A DNA stretch of 64,000 nucleotides from Prorocentrum cordatum (GCA_963575745.1 CAUYUJ010002114.1:363005-427004), one strand, 5' to 3'; counted from the first letter of the stretch, positions 31,527 through 41,479 are shown. Numbers and translations: made by a program. The notes: generated from the letters alone by a model not told the origin.

Positions 31527-33051
31527 GTACAACCTGTCGGCCGTGGCCCAGGTCAGCATGGCCTCGTCCTCGCTGAGCGTCTGAGGCCTCTGGTCGGAGA
31601 GGCGCTGGCCCTTGCGCCCGCTCGCGTGCAGCCTCGGGATGGCCAGCTCGTCCGCCCGCTTCAAGTCCTCCTTGCGCGTCTGCTTATTGGGAGGTCTGCA
31701 GGCGCATGGTCGCCCTCTTGTGGATCTCGGCGCTGGAGCTCTCGCGGCCGACCTTCTGCAGGCGGAGCTGATCGTCCTGCTCGAGGGCCAGCTCGTAGCG
31801 CAGCCGCGTCAGGATTATCTTCTTCTTCCTGTCCTCGTGGCCGCGCTCGCGCCCCCGCTGGAATCCGCGCTCGGGCGGGCGCTTTGCGGTGGCCATGCCG
31901 GGGGCGTTGCAGTGCATCCTGGCGCCCTCGCTCTCGTCGTGCCGCGGTCCGGGCGGGCGCGCCCGCAGGCTCGGGGGCCTTTCTTACCGCGCCTCCCCGT
32001 AGCAACCCTCTTCTCGAGAGATGTTCGAAGCCCGTGCCATCTCGTGACCATCTCGCGGCTCCAGTGCCACTTCTTCTGCAGCTTGGCCTTCGCGGCGATG
32101 GGCAAGTGGGCGAACTTCTCGACGCCGTGATCGCCCGCGTGCTTGCTCCAGTCGACGGGGGTCTGGAGCTTGGACTGCGCTGTCGGGTCTCGTCGCAGCG
32201 CGGGCGCAGCTCGGGGCTTGCGCGCCCCCTGCACTCCGCCAGATTGCCCCGGGGTCCGCCGCCCGTGCCGAAGCCTCGCTTCGCGCCCCGGCCGAGACAA
32301 TCAGGGGCGAGGGCCTGGCCCTCGACAGTGGGGGGTGGTGGTGGTGGTGGGGGGGGGGGGGGGCTAGTAGTAGCACAGTCGACCCGAATAATAACGGATC
32401 CGCGGCAAGGGTGCAAGGCCCTTGGAAGGCCCAGAGATGGGCCGAAGGGCCAGGGGTGCAAGGGTAACGGACCTTGGGGAGGTTGCTCATCCTGACTACG
32501 CTGGTTGACTGCAGTAGTAGGAGTAGTAGTGCTAGGAGGAAAGGAGGAGGAAGAAAGGCGGGAGTAGGAAGAGAGCGGAGGATGGCCCCAGGAATGATTT
32601 TCCAAAATGTTGCGGCTTCCGGGCCTTAGGTTTTCAAGTTGAAAAAGCTTGTTCGCACGGTGCAAATCGTCATCGATATCGCATGCAGGGGCGCCCGCGG
32701 TGGGGCCCAGCGTTTTTTCTTTTTTATATATAAAAAACACGCGGGGGCGCAGAAGTTCGGGGCCGCGGGGGGGAAGAAGGGGGGGGGGCGGGGGGGGGGC
32801 GGGGCGAAGGGGGAGAGGAAGGCGAAGAGAAGGAGGACAAGGAGGGGGAAGGAGTCAATGATCTATCCTCCTCTGCTTTCTCAGCCTCGCGCCTCTCGGC
32901 CTCGAGCTTCCTCGGGGAAGCTCGCGGCAGACTTGGCGCTCTCCCTGGGGGGGGGGGTTCTCAGTTTCTCGCGAGAGCTCGGGGCCTCGGAAGGCGAGCT
33001 CGCCGGGCCCCGGGGGCTCGACGAGCTCGTCTGCTTCGTCGGCGCGGTCAT
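28445..33051 (-). CDS. Multi-exon helical protein of unknown function, frameshifted
   Basis: The ATG at 33051 (MTAPTKQTSSSSPRGPASSP) lies 43 bp after an SL relic. Later coding pieces: HRANKLFQLENLRPGSRNIL (about 32640); LQTPVDWSKHAGDHGVEKFA and KAKLQKKWHWSREMVTRWHG (about 32160-32030); RKKKIILTRLRYELALEQDD (31840); KQTRKEDLKRADELAIPRLH (31690-31600). A triplet-repeat intron (31099-31533) follows, then MFVHLVARGGSEDSS, ENEIYAAGARKRLHNLCRKH and KHRITLISVSAVEGWFDPS. Next comes a long region to LELRDLDLELTDEQKKMLRA, TAG (29697-29699), FPRALENWIKAS, a basic stretch (HKLKVKKHAKKDK) and a Cys-rich motif (GGCCNCPCPKVPPVC, about 28660). It ends ALRDC-TGA at 28445. At least six frame changes occur. Coiled-coil content suggests a structural role. 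No family is named with confidence. Confidence 0.45.
31099..31533 (-). other. GT-AG intron composed of TAG/TCG triplet repeats
   Basis: The donor is GCCGACAG/GTTGTACTAG and the acceptor is TTTATTTCCAG/TATG. The join gives ATWATADSMFVHL-type coding in frame (GAC AG + T ATG TTC). The interior is (CTA)n on the plus strand from 31441 and (GTA)n/(GTC)n up to 31440, so opposite halves can fold back. All three minus-strand frames are not open. Confidence 0.65.
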
Positions 33052-33093
33052 CGGAGCCTCGCCGTCAAGCTGCGATGGATCGAAGCGCAAATC

Positions 33094-33114
33094 CTCCAGC
33101 CAGCGTGGCTACGG
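33094..33114 (-). promoter_or_regulatory. Degenerate spliced-leader relic
   Basis: The minus strand reads CCGTAGCCACGCTGGCTGG then AG. It matches the dinoflagellate SL at 16 of 21 positions, keeping CCGTAGCCA and TGGCT. It precedes the ATG at 33051 on the same strand by 43 bp. Confidence 0.5.
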
Positions 33115-33120
33115 GGCGTT

Positions 33121-33420
33121 GTAGGCATCTGGCGGTTGTTGGCTTGTCCTTGGTCGCCGCTGGTTGTTGCCTTCTTGTTGTCAGCGTGCTGCTGTTGCCT
33201 TGTCGTTTTCAGCTTCGTGTTGTTCGCTTGTGGTTGTTGCTTGTCCTGTTGCTGGCGTGGCTTGCTGTTGCGCTGGTTGCTGGTGATGCTATTGTGTTTG
33301 CTGTTGCTTCTGCTGTTGTTGTTGGTGCTGTTGTTTTGCTGGTTGCTTGTGCCGTTGTATGTCGTTGCTGCTGTTGCTTGCGCGAAATGTGCTGCCTTCG
33401 TGTGATTGTTCTTGCTGTCG
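33121..33420. repeat. (GTT)n/(GCT)n imperfect microsatellite
   Basis: GTTGTTGCT units on the plus strand (AACAGC on minus) fill the gap between two minus-strand genes. A poly-Gln frame on the minus strand here continues EKYKRQGPGQQGR, so part may be coding end of the 33568-34155 gene. Confidence 0.75.
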
Positions 33421-33567
33421 TCGGCCCTGTTGCCCTGGCCCCTGTCTCTTGTATTTCTCTATGGAACCCTCGAGGCCGGTGGCCACCTCGCCGAGGGCCC
33501 CCAGCGCCTCGCCCCCACTCTGCCCGACGGCACCTCGCTCACAACTCCCAACGACTCGCGAAACGCC

Positions 33568-34155
33568 TTAAAGCTGAGTCGGGACTGGGAGCCGAGGCAG
33601 GAGGCGAGGGAGAGCTCGGCGCCGCGTGCAAGGCATCGCGCTGCCTCGTCGTTGAGGGGTTGCAAAGGCGGCTGGGCTCCTTTTCGAGCTCGACCCTGCA
33701 GGAGTCCAGTTTGTCTTGTCCGAGAGTTTTGTTTCTCGAAGTGCGTGTTGGCCTCGGGCTTGCTGTTGTTCTGAAAGGTTATTGTCCTCGAGCTTGCAGG
33801 AGTCTTTCTTGTCCTCCAGCTTGACCTTCTTGCCCCCCCCCAGCTTGACCTCCAGCTTGGCCTTCTGGTCCATCAGCTTGACCTCAAGCTTGACCTTCTT
33901 GTTCTCGAGCGTCTTGTCGTCGAGGGTCTTGTCCGCGGGCTTGCTGGTGTCCTCCTCCAGCGTGGTTGGTTGCGTCTACTAGTGCTGCTCGAAGCCGTCT
34001 TCGGTCTTCACCTCCTCGAAAGTCTCGGTCTGCGCGCCCTCTGGCGCCCGCTCGTCGCCCTGCGTTTGCTCGACGAAGAACATTGGCGAGGCGACGCTCT
34101 CGCCGTCCGACCGCTCGGCGGAAGGCCGACGATCGTCGCTGTCCGACCTGGCCAT
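33568..34155 (-). CDS. Acidic then Lys/Leu/Glu heptad-rich protein with TAG-TAG pair
   Basis: ATG 34155 opens MARSDSDDRRPSAERSDGES, an acidic region ending EVKTEDGFEQH. TAG TAG (33976-33981) follows, then the same frame continues TQPTTLEEDTSKPADKTLDD and repeats KLEVKL, KLEVKLGGG and KVKLEDKK, a regular coiled-coil pattern. CAG CAG in place of the two TAGs would give QHQQTQPTT, a natural run. The frame goes on to 33568. A better C-terminus (RLSFKAFRESLGVVSEVPSG, LEGSIEKYKRQGPG) lies in other frames down to about 33290, implying frameshifts. No family is recognised, and a structural or scaffold role is only inferred from the heptads. The next gene downstream begins with its own SL relic at 33114. 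Confidence 0.5.
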
Positions 34156-34359
34156 CCTCGTTGCCAGAACGGAAAAAAAGGCTTGGAACGCGTGATCTTG
34201 AGTTGGCCACGGGAAGTGTTGCGCCCTCAGCGGGCTTGACCCGAGCAGTGCTTGAACCGCAGAGCTCGCGCCCATTGCACCACGTAGCTTGCGCCACTTC
34301 GGCGATGAACCGGCGGGCCTCGGCGATGCATCGGCGATGCGGTGGGCTTGGCCTGTGAA

Positions 34360-34620
34360 GTTGTGGCTGCTGTTGTTTGTGCGAATGTTGTTTGTCTTGT
34401 TGTTGTGGCTTGCTGGTGCTGTTGGTTTTGCTGGTTTCTGTTGATGTTGTGGCTGCAGTTGTTTGTGTTTTGTGTTGTTGGTGTTGTTGTGGTTGTTGTG
34501 TGTGTGTGAGTGTGTGAGCGTGCGTGTGTGTGCGTGTGCGCGTGCGCGTGTGAGTGTGCGAGAGAGAGAGAGAGTGTGTGTGTGTGTGTGTGTGCGTGTG
34601 TGTTTGTGTTAGTGCGTTTG
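34360..34620. repeat. (GTT)n then (GT)n/(GA)n microsatellite
   Basis: GTTGTT and GTTTGT units pass into GTGTGTGTGC and a short GA run (34560-34574). Confidence 0.85.
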
Positions 34621-34689
34621 TGTGTGCGCGTTTGCGCGTTTGCGCGTGCGCGCGTGACCGCCAGGCATCGAGGCTCGCTGCTCGACCCT

Positions 34690-35450
34690 CTCTCTCATCG
34701 AGGACCCAGGATCCTCGAGTCCAAGCTTTCCGAGGTGCTCGCAGATGCCGAAGACCCAGATCTCGAATCCTGGATCCGAGGATGGAGGATCGAGCCTGCT
34801 TGATGGCAGTCTGGGCCTGAGGGCGGCGGCTGCGGCGATCGACGATAGCCGAGGCTCGATCCTCGACCCTCGGATGCCGAACCCGAGAACTTCGAGCCCA
34901 AGCGTGGCGATCCTCGGATCTAGGTTCCAAGGCGCCCACAGACGCTTGGAACCACAATCTCGTGTCCTCGGTTCTCGTTCCGAGGGTCGAGCCTGCTTGA
35001 TGGCGGTCTGGCCCGAGGGCGGCGACGAGGGCGATCGACGATCGCCGAGGCTGAATCTTCGACCCTCGGATCGCGAAGCCGAGATCTTCGAGCCCAAGCG
35101 CGGCGACCCTCGGATCTAGGCCCCAAGGCGCTCGAACATTTTCGGGCCGAGATCTTCGAGCCCAAGCGTGGCGATCTTCGGATCTAGGATTCAAGGCGCT
35201 CGAAGCTCCTCGGGATCCAGATCTCGACTCCTCGATCCGAGGATCGAGCCTCCTTGATGGTGGCCTGGCCCTGACGACGGCGACGGCGACGATCGACGAT
35301 CTCTGAGGCTCGACCCTCGATCCTCGGATCGCGAAACCGAGTTCTTTGAGTCCGAGCTAGGCGATCCTCCGATCTAGGATCCAGGGCGCTCGATAATGCT
35401 CGGACTCAAGATCTCGGGCCCTCAATCCGAGGATGGAGGATCGAGCCCGC
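34690..35450. repeat. Complex satellite with CGATCCTCGGATCTAGG units
   Basis: About three to four units of roughly 200 bp. The landmark GGCGATCCTCGGATCTAGG recurs near 34908, 35105 (one change), 35170 and 35367. Each contains palindromic GATCCTCG/CGAGGATC and GAGCCTGCTTGATGGC. No gene. Confidence 0.75.
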
Positions 35451-35830
35451 TTGATTGCTCGATGCTTGATCGAGGAACACTCGGCGAACGCGGGGAAATA
35501 GAGCCCCGCAGCTTGGAACGCCACACGCGCGCGCTCGAATGCTCGCTTTGCGCTTGAAAACATGGGGCTCGAGCGCGTGCCTCCAGACGCTCGCGCGGCG
35601 CCCTCGCGGCGAAAAGATCGGGCGCGCTTGGCTCGGGGCGCTCGTGCGCCAGGCGCTCGCCGCTCGCCGCCGTTCGGCTCTCAAGCGTCCTTCGGCGTCG
35701 ACTTGTCGGCCCCTGGCTCGGCCTTCGCGTCGGCGCGGCTCTTCTCGGGCTCGCGCCGGCTGGTCATCCGGTCGTTGTCGGCGTGGTCTCGGCAAACTCT
35801 GTGAAATTATTATAGGCGCGCTGGTTGCTG

Positions 35831-36192
35831 GGCGCCCGAGCTATCCGGGGCAACTCGGGCCCGGGGTAACTCGGGTTTGGATTCTCGAAAAAGGTGCCCG
35901 AGTTAGCCCTGACCCGAGTTGCCCCTGATGATTCGGGGCTTGGACGCCCGAATCATCCGGGGCAACTCGGGCCCGGGGTAACTCGGGCTCGGGCCCGGGG
36001 CAACTCGGGTTCGGAATCCCGAAAAAGGAACCCGAGTTAGCCCTGGCCCGAGATACCCCTGATGATTCGGGGCTCTGGGCGCCCGAGTTATCGGGGGCAA
36101 CTCGGGCCCGGGGCAACTCGGGCTCGGAACCCCGAAAAAGGAGCCCGAGTTACCCCTGGCCCGAGTTACCCCTGATGATTCGGGGCTCTGAG
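35831..36192. repeat. Three tandem foldback units, GGGGCAACTCGGG family
   Basis: Units at about 35831-35945, 35946-36080 and 36081-36192. Each has GGGGCAACTCGGGCCCGGGG, a CCGAAAAAGG centre, and the inverted CCCGAGTTACCCC, ending GATGATTCGGGGCT. The third unit supplies the last codons and stop of the adjacent minus-strand gene. Confidence 0.85.
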
Positions 36193-37132
36193 GTTGAGCG
36201 CAATTTTCTCGAAGCTGGGCTGCCTCTCGGTGCTTGCGCAGTCATCGTTGGGGCACTGGTCCTGGTAGCTCTGCTCCTGGAGCTCGCGGGCCATGTCGGC
36301 GGCGCGCCTGAGGCCCCATCGCCACTTGGCGACCGCTTGCGCGGCGGCTCGCGCGCGGCCAACGCCCTGCACCGCGCCGTCGGCGCGGCGCCAATTGACG
36401 AACTGCTTGGCCTTGTGGGGGGCCATCTCGAAGAGCTGATCGGCCGGCGCGCCGGAGGAGAACTCCTCGCCCATCTCCTCGACGGGCTCGAAACTCTTGT
36501 TGATCGGCAGCACGATGTCGTGGAGGTTGAGGAGCTCGGAGGGAATATCGGCGAGGGCCTTGCCGACGCGCTCGGCGTTGGAGCCGAAGCTGAGGGGCTG
36601 GGCGCTCTCGAGGTCGAGCTCGAAATCCCTTCTCCTTGGCAAGATCGAGCATCTTCGACTTGGAAATCGGCGCGGGCCAGGAGAGCTTCTCGGGCGGCTT
36701 TCCGCAATTCTCAAATATGTCGCAGAGGCGGGCGTGATTCTCGCAGTGGGCCTTATAGAACAACGCCACCGCCAGCTCGACGCGTTTCTTGTCCTTCTCG
36801 TTGAAGATGCGCCCGCGCTCGACGCTTTCGAAAGACGCGCCGTTGTAGACCATCTCGAGGACGGCGCGTTGGGTGCTCGCCGACCACGAGGTGCTGTCCA
36901 CCTTGAGAAAGCAGGCCGTCATTATTGCTGCATTGGTTCCTTGCGCGCTCGATTGGCATTGGCGCATCTCGGCAATAGAGCTCTGGTCCGCGATGAAGGA
37001 CAGCTCGTCGAGGATCTTCTCGTTCTGCTTGGCCAGGCGCTCGAGAATCTCGTTCGAACTCGGGCTCGCGACCCCATGCACGGCCGCGACAGGCTGGGTC
37101 GCCGCCTGGGCGCGATTGGCGACCTGGGACAT
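36166..37132 (-). CDS. Helical protein of unknown function with one frameshift
   Basis: ATG 37132 (MSQVANRAQAATQPVAAVHG) leads into NEILERLAKQNEKILDELSF, a coiled coil. Then come KVDSTSWSASTQRAVLEMVY, NEKDKKRVELAVALFYKAHC and SWPAPISKSKMLDLAKEK. At 36626-36628 one extra G shifts the frame. The other frame continues DFELDLESAQPLSFGSNAER, VGKALADIPSELLNLHDIVL, INKSFEPVEEMGEEF, MAPHKAKQFVNWRRADGAVQ and ELQEQSYQDQCPNDDCAS, ending within the foldback repeat at 36166. Apart from the single base the gene is coherent for about 320 residues. No domain is recognised. The 5' side carries GCCGATGCATCGGC repeats. Confidence 0.55.
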
Positions 37133-37204
37133 GGCTGAGGCTCGCGGCGCATTCAGGGGCAACGACGTGGGGGGGGATCGGCATTGGGGTGGGGACATCG
37201 ACCT

Positions 37205-37251
37205 GGAATCGGCGATGCATCGCCGATGCATCGTCGCCGATGCATCGGCGG
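37205..37251. repeat. GCCGATGCATCGGC palindrome cluster
   Basis: Three to four overlapping copies of CGATGCATCGGC and its self-complement. The same motif occurs at 34317-34342, 44812-44895 and 59010-59032. Confidence 0.8.
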
Positions 37252-38589
37252 TGGGCGCCCGATCGTGAATCTGCACGTTCCTGGGCAGGTTCGGGCTATC
37301 GAACCACACTCTCTGCGATCAATGGGCGATTGGGGATCCATGCGTACCTAAACTATGCCTAATCCCCCCATATCGTTGCCCCTGGGGGGGGGGGACCTCG
37401 GTGCCACGAAGGGGCCCGGAAGCTTGGAGTCTCGGGGACTCGGGGAAACGCGGGTCTGGGCAATTGCTGGGGGGCGCGAGGTGGAGGAGGAGGAGAAGGA
37501 GGAGGAGAAGGAGGGGCCACAAACCGTGTGAGGCATGTGCTCAACAAGTAACTCCAATGCTCTGCCTGTTCGAAAAACGCATGTAACTTCCAAGTCCAAT
37601 CGGTCTTCATAGCCCTGCCACACGTTCATGGCTCGGGAAAGGCTGTGAAACAGTGGGAATCCGATGGCCCTGCCGTGCGTTCGTGGCTTGGGAAAACTGA
37701 AGTGGTGAAAGTATCATGGCCCCGCCACACGCTCGTGGTTGCGGAAGCTGATATGGTGAGACCACAATTTGCCATGCTCAGCGTTTTTGATGCCGTTGCT
37801 AGCCAACATGATATGATAGCAATTTCGATTCGCAACTTCCACCGGGGATTATCAAGTTCGGCCCCCGCGCCTTCTCCACACATCAACCCTATTGGCATGG
37901 GATAAAAAAAACAGTGGGGCAAGGGCGGGGTATGATTTATTATCGGGGGCACAGGGTTACAGGGGGCAAGGGAAAAGAGTGCCCATTTCGGGCACTCGAG
38001 GTCCCTTGTGGGACCCTGTCTCAATGGCCCCGTTGCGGCACCCTTGGCTGCCCCCCTCTAGTTGATCGCACCCACCCCCATGGATTCGCCCCCAGGATGG
38101 TAAGCAGCACAAGCACCACTAGAACCCTTTGGGAAAGGACATAAGTGAGGATTGCCAACAAAAACAATATGGATATAGGAATCTTCTCTACAAATGTACC
38201 AGACCAAACCGCCCAGGTCTGTGACCCCTCATGCGACGACGGGACCTGCGCGAGGCCATGTCTGCATCTTGTCAGTGAGGTGAGCGGACCTTTTTGTCCT
38301 CGATGACAAGAGGGCACTGGGCGGCCAGCCCCGAGGCGGAGAGGGCAGACTGGCGGCGAGCAGAGCGCAGACCGTGCCGGCGCAGCAGGAGGCGCGTCGA
38401 CCGCGCAGGCCCGGCAGAGCGCAGCCACCGAGACCAACTGCGGCGCGCCAGGGGGCCCGGCGAGCGGCGCGGGCGGCAGGTGCGAAGCGGTGGGCGGGCG
38501 CGAGTTCAGACGTCGATTATATGCGGGAGGTGCGTCCCCGCGCGGCAGCCAACGAAAAGAACTGCGGCGCGCCCGGGAGCAACAGGGCA
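37252..38589. other. No supported gene
   Basis: It contains a short GGA tract (37475-37515) and three loose repeats of CCTGCCACACGTTCATGGC / CTGCCGTGCGTTCGTGGC between 37614 and 37740. No coherent coding. Confidence 0.4.
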
Positions 38590-38670
38590 TGTGTCGACCC
38601 CTGTATCCCTGGCTTCGTGGTGTTTTCGAATGGACAGAAATTTGGGACCAACCCTGGGATATGCGATGGG
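38590..38670. repeat. Dispersed repeat, family G
   Basis: Reads GTGTCGACCCCTGTATCCC...CCAACCCTGGGATATGCGATGGG. A related copy with a 15-bp deletion is at 43707-43772. Confidence 0.6.
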
Positions 38671-38689
38671 TCCTCGACAGACACGCGCA

Positions 38690-38850
38690 CACGCGCACAC
38701 GCGCGCAATTGCACATGCACACGTACTTGCACACGCACGCGCACACGCGCACGCGAACGAACACGCACACGCACACGCACACGCACACGCACACACACAC
38801 ACACATGCACACACACACACACACACACGCACGCACACACTGCGTAGCTA
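38690..38850. repeat. (CA)n microsatellite
   Basis: ACACGCGCAC and ACACAC units. The continuation to 39156 holds nothing recognised. Confidence 0.85.
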
Positions 38851-39156
38851 CCCCTGGGCACTCTGAGAACATACTCTCACCGTCTGCCGATCCACCCGAT
38901 GGGTCCAATTATGCGTCGCCGTGGGAAGTGGCGCAGTGCGAACGCCCGCCTCGCAGCGCGACCAGGCAGCATGCAAGGGTGTGTCCCAGCATGCTGCAGA
39001 AATCGGGGCCGTCCTTCTCCCGCCCCGAGGCCTTTGAGAAGCTTTACCCGTCGGTCGGAAGAAATGGGCAGAAACATGAAGCAGGAAGGCGGATAAAGGT
39101 GGGTCCAGGCCCTCCCAAATAATAACATAACACAGCAAAACCGGATCGGTCCTTGA

Positions 39157-39206
39157 AGTAGGAAGGGATCTGGGACTGCAGAAATAACTACTCTCAACGA
39201 CCAACG
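39157..39206. repeat. AAGTAGGAAGG foldback, short copy
   Basis: GAAGTAGGAAGGGATCTGGG to TACTCTCAACGACCAACG. It matches 7910-7973 and 57772-57833. A further partial match (CATGAAGCAGGAAGGCGG) lies at 39077-39096. Confidence 0.6.
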
Positions 39207-40004
39207 TGTGCGGGACCGCCGCGGTGGCCCCCGGAGGTTGCTCACGCCGCGGTGGCCCCTTGAGAACCCCACGTTCCGCGAGCCTTCACAGGCTGCCGCA
39301 GGCCTGTGGCAGCCTGAAAGCGCCGGTACACGTCCCAGACCCTTTGCTCTCAACCCGGCCAGGGCCCGGAGAGGCCCCCTCGGCTACACGTAAGAGGAAC
39401 CCTAGGGAAGAGGGGCCTCTGGTGCACGCGGGACTTTCGGGGGTCGCAGGGAGAACGAGACGGAGCGCGCGGGCCATCCGGGGACCTGAGTGCGCCCTCA
39501 CCAAGAGTCACTCCGGCGAAAGGTCACTCGTACGCGTAGTCGACAGGCCCAGGAGGCCGCCACCCCCAGACATCCGATGCATTGTTTTTTCACTCCAGGA
39601 GGTGTTCCCCCATGTCGACGCAGGGACCGTTTTCGGGCCCCTGGACCCTAGACCACAAAAGACTCAACATGGGCTGACAAGCATACAGCCGGGGCCTTGA
39701 CCTAAGGAACCCAACATAAGGAACGAGGCCCCTTTTTTCCATAAGTTAAACTTCGATGTCCGATCGAAAACATAAGGAACACCTGAGGCAAGCTGCGAAA
39801 CACTTAAGGAACGCGGAGCCTCTCCCCAACGAAAAGGGTTCCTTCTTCAGGGCCCCGACTGTATACCCTGGAGAATGGTCGAGGCTGCTGGGGTCGTGGA
39901 CCGCACCAAAACACGTCGTCGGATGCCCGGGTCGCCGGGCCGTGCACCTGACCGGACGCGCCAGCAGACTTCGGGTCACAGAAGCCGTGTGTGAGGGGAC
40001 TCCA

Positions 40005-40155
40005 GGACACACACAAATCCATACACACAAATGAAATGATTCCCCATATTTTCCCATATTTGTTGGGTTTTTGTCTTTCCCCCCACTCCCAATATTTCCC
40101 ATATTTTCCCGGGACTGGACGATTAATTGTGTCTGTGTGCTTTTTCCCCTCCTGA
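40005..40155. repeat. AT-rich dispersed repeat, family B, copy 1
   Basis: Starts GACACACACAAATCC, has CCCATATTT repeated about four times, and ends TTGTGTCTGTGTG then TTTTTCCCCTCCTGAA. The ends GACACACA and TGTGTCTGTGTG are partly inverted. Four copies lie in the window. Confidence 0.85.
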
Positions 40156-40342
40156 ATGTGGTGACGGACCGTGCAGTGACCTCGAAATCCCAAGAGGCCC
40201 GACCGCGCGGTCAATCAACGAACGGCATTGGGAACTCGGAGGCCCTGGTCGCCCGAGACGCCCTCGGAGAACGACCCGAGTGCCAAAACCGTGCGGTGAC
40301 CCCGGATCCCCACTGACTCACCACGCGGTGTGGTCACTAGTC
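40156..40342. repeat. Dispersed repeat, family D, copy 1
   Basis: Contains GGACCGTGCAGTGACCTCG, GACCGCGCGGTCAA, ACCGTGCGGTGACCCCGGAT and CACCACGCGGTGTGGTCAC. Each pair forms short palindromes. Other copies are at 49150-49303 and 56740-56935, with a partial at 49485-49545. Confidence 0.7.
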
Positions 40343-40621
40343 AGTTTGAGGTTGGAACCGGCGAAAGGGAATCTGAACTGGATGGGCCCCGAGGAAGTCC
40401 AATTCGCTCGACGTCGGTGCCTGGACCCCTCCTGGTGTCCACCCGAGCAAATGTTTCACCCCAAATCCGTGTCTGACGGCTCCGGGTCTCGAACAGGGCC
40501 CCCCGAGACCCGAATACCAAAAAAGGACCTTCTGGAACCCACAACTTCGAACCTCGCCCTGCTTCCTACTGGCCGGAACCCGCGCTGGACCACCTCAGAC
40601 CCCCAGCCGCCTCCAAGCAGT

Positions 40622-40795
40622 AGGGGGAGGAGGAGGAGGAGGAGGAGGAGGAGGAGGAGGCGGAGGCAGAGGAGGAGAGGAGGAGGAGGAGGAGGAGGAG
40701 GAGGAGGAGGAGGAGGAGGAGGTGAAGGAGGAAGAGGAGGAGGGGGAGGAGGAGGAGGGGGAGGAGGAGGGGGAGGAGGAGGAGGAGGACGCGAC
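40622..40795. repeat. (GGA)n microsatellite
   Basis: About 170 bp of GGA with few interruptions. It gives spurious Leu/Pro and Gly/Arg frames. Confidence 0.95.
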
Positions 40796-41234
40796 CCCCA
40801 GAGGTATCCTCGGCCCGAGGCCAGCGCGCACCCTCGCCGCCCGCGATCCCCCCCCCGGCGCCAGGGCCCTCCCCCCCCTCCCGGCGCCAGGGCCCTCCGC
40901 GGCGAGGGCACCGCCGAGAACCGACCGAGCCAGCAGCGAAGCCTGAGCCGACCGACGCCAACAGGCTGCAGGCAGACCCAAAGAGCAGATGCCTCAGACA
41001 TGTGGCGGGTCGGGCCGGTCGCGACCGAGAACGAACTGGACGGGTCGGGGACCTTCTGCCACGGGTCAGTCCGGACCCGGGTCAGTCAGGCCCTGCACGA
41101 CCCTGCAAGATCCTGCGCCATCCGGCGCTCTGGCTGACCCCCGTGGGCATGGACCCCCGCCCCTCGAGCCCCGAACGGGCCGGTTCGGCACAGGCCCCGG
41201 GGCCAGCTGGGACCGCCGCGAGCGCCGCCCGCGG

Positions 41235-41324
41235 CCGACCCTCGAGGGGCTGGCTGCCGAGCGCGAGGCTGTCGGGGTAGCGCATGGCCTCCTTCCGGAG
41301 TGCCCTGCACGCGTTCTCGATCTC
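41235..41324 (-). CDS. DEAH-box RNA helicase, exon fragment (after TGEEE)
   Basis: Encodes EIENACRALRKEAMRYPDSL and a little more, matching the segment of Prp43/DHX15-type helicases that follows the TG(Q/E)EEI motif (EEIDEACKRIKRE in animals, from memory). The start is fixed at 41324 by the repeat GAGGAG shared with the donor side at 45116-45124. With it the joined reading is LTGEEEIENAC. The intron would end ACCGAG, an AG acceptor. The 3' limit is not determinable, since residues after about EAMRYP no longer align with the family. Phase 0 at the start agrees with the end of the 45.2-kb exon. Confidence 0.55.
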
Positions 41325-41479
41325 CTCGGTGCGGGCGGCGCGGGCTCCGGCGCGCCACACAGTCGGGCCGCGTGCCCGACGGAAGCGACTGCTGCAGGAG
41401 GCACGAAGCCCCATCTTCTGGCCCCTGGGGGAAGGGGGGGCTAATTGACTACGGCGCCTTCTTTGATCGATCTCCTCCA

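Noticed and set aside
34240-34310. tRNA-like stretch on the minus strand (TGGTGCAATGG, GGTTCAAGCAC, GGGTCAAGCCC)
   Set aside because: A- and B-box-like strings are present, but the anticodon stem does not pair and the T-arm loop is too short. At most a tRNA-derived fragment.
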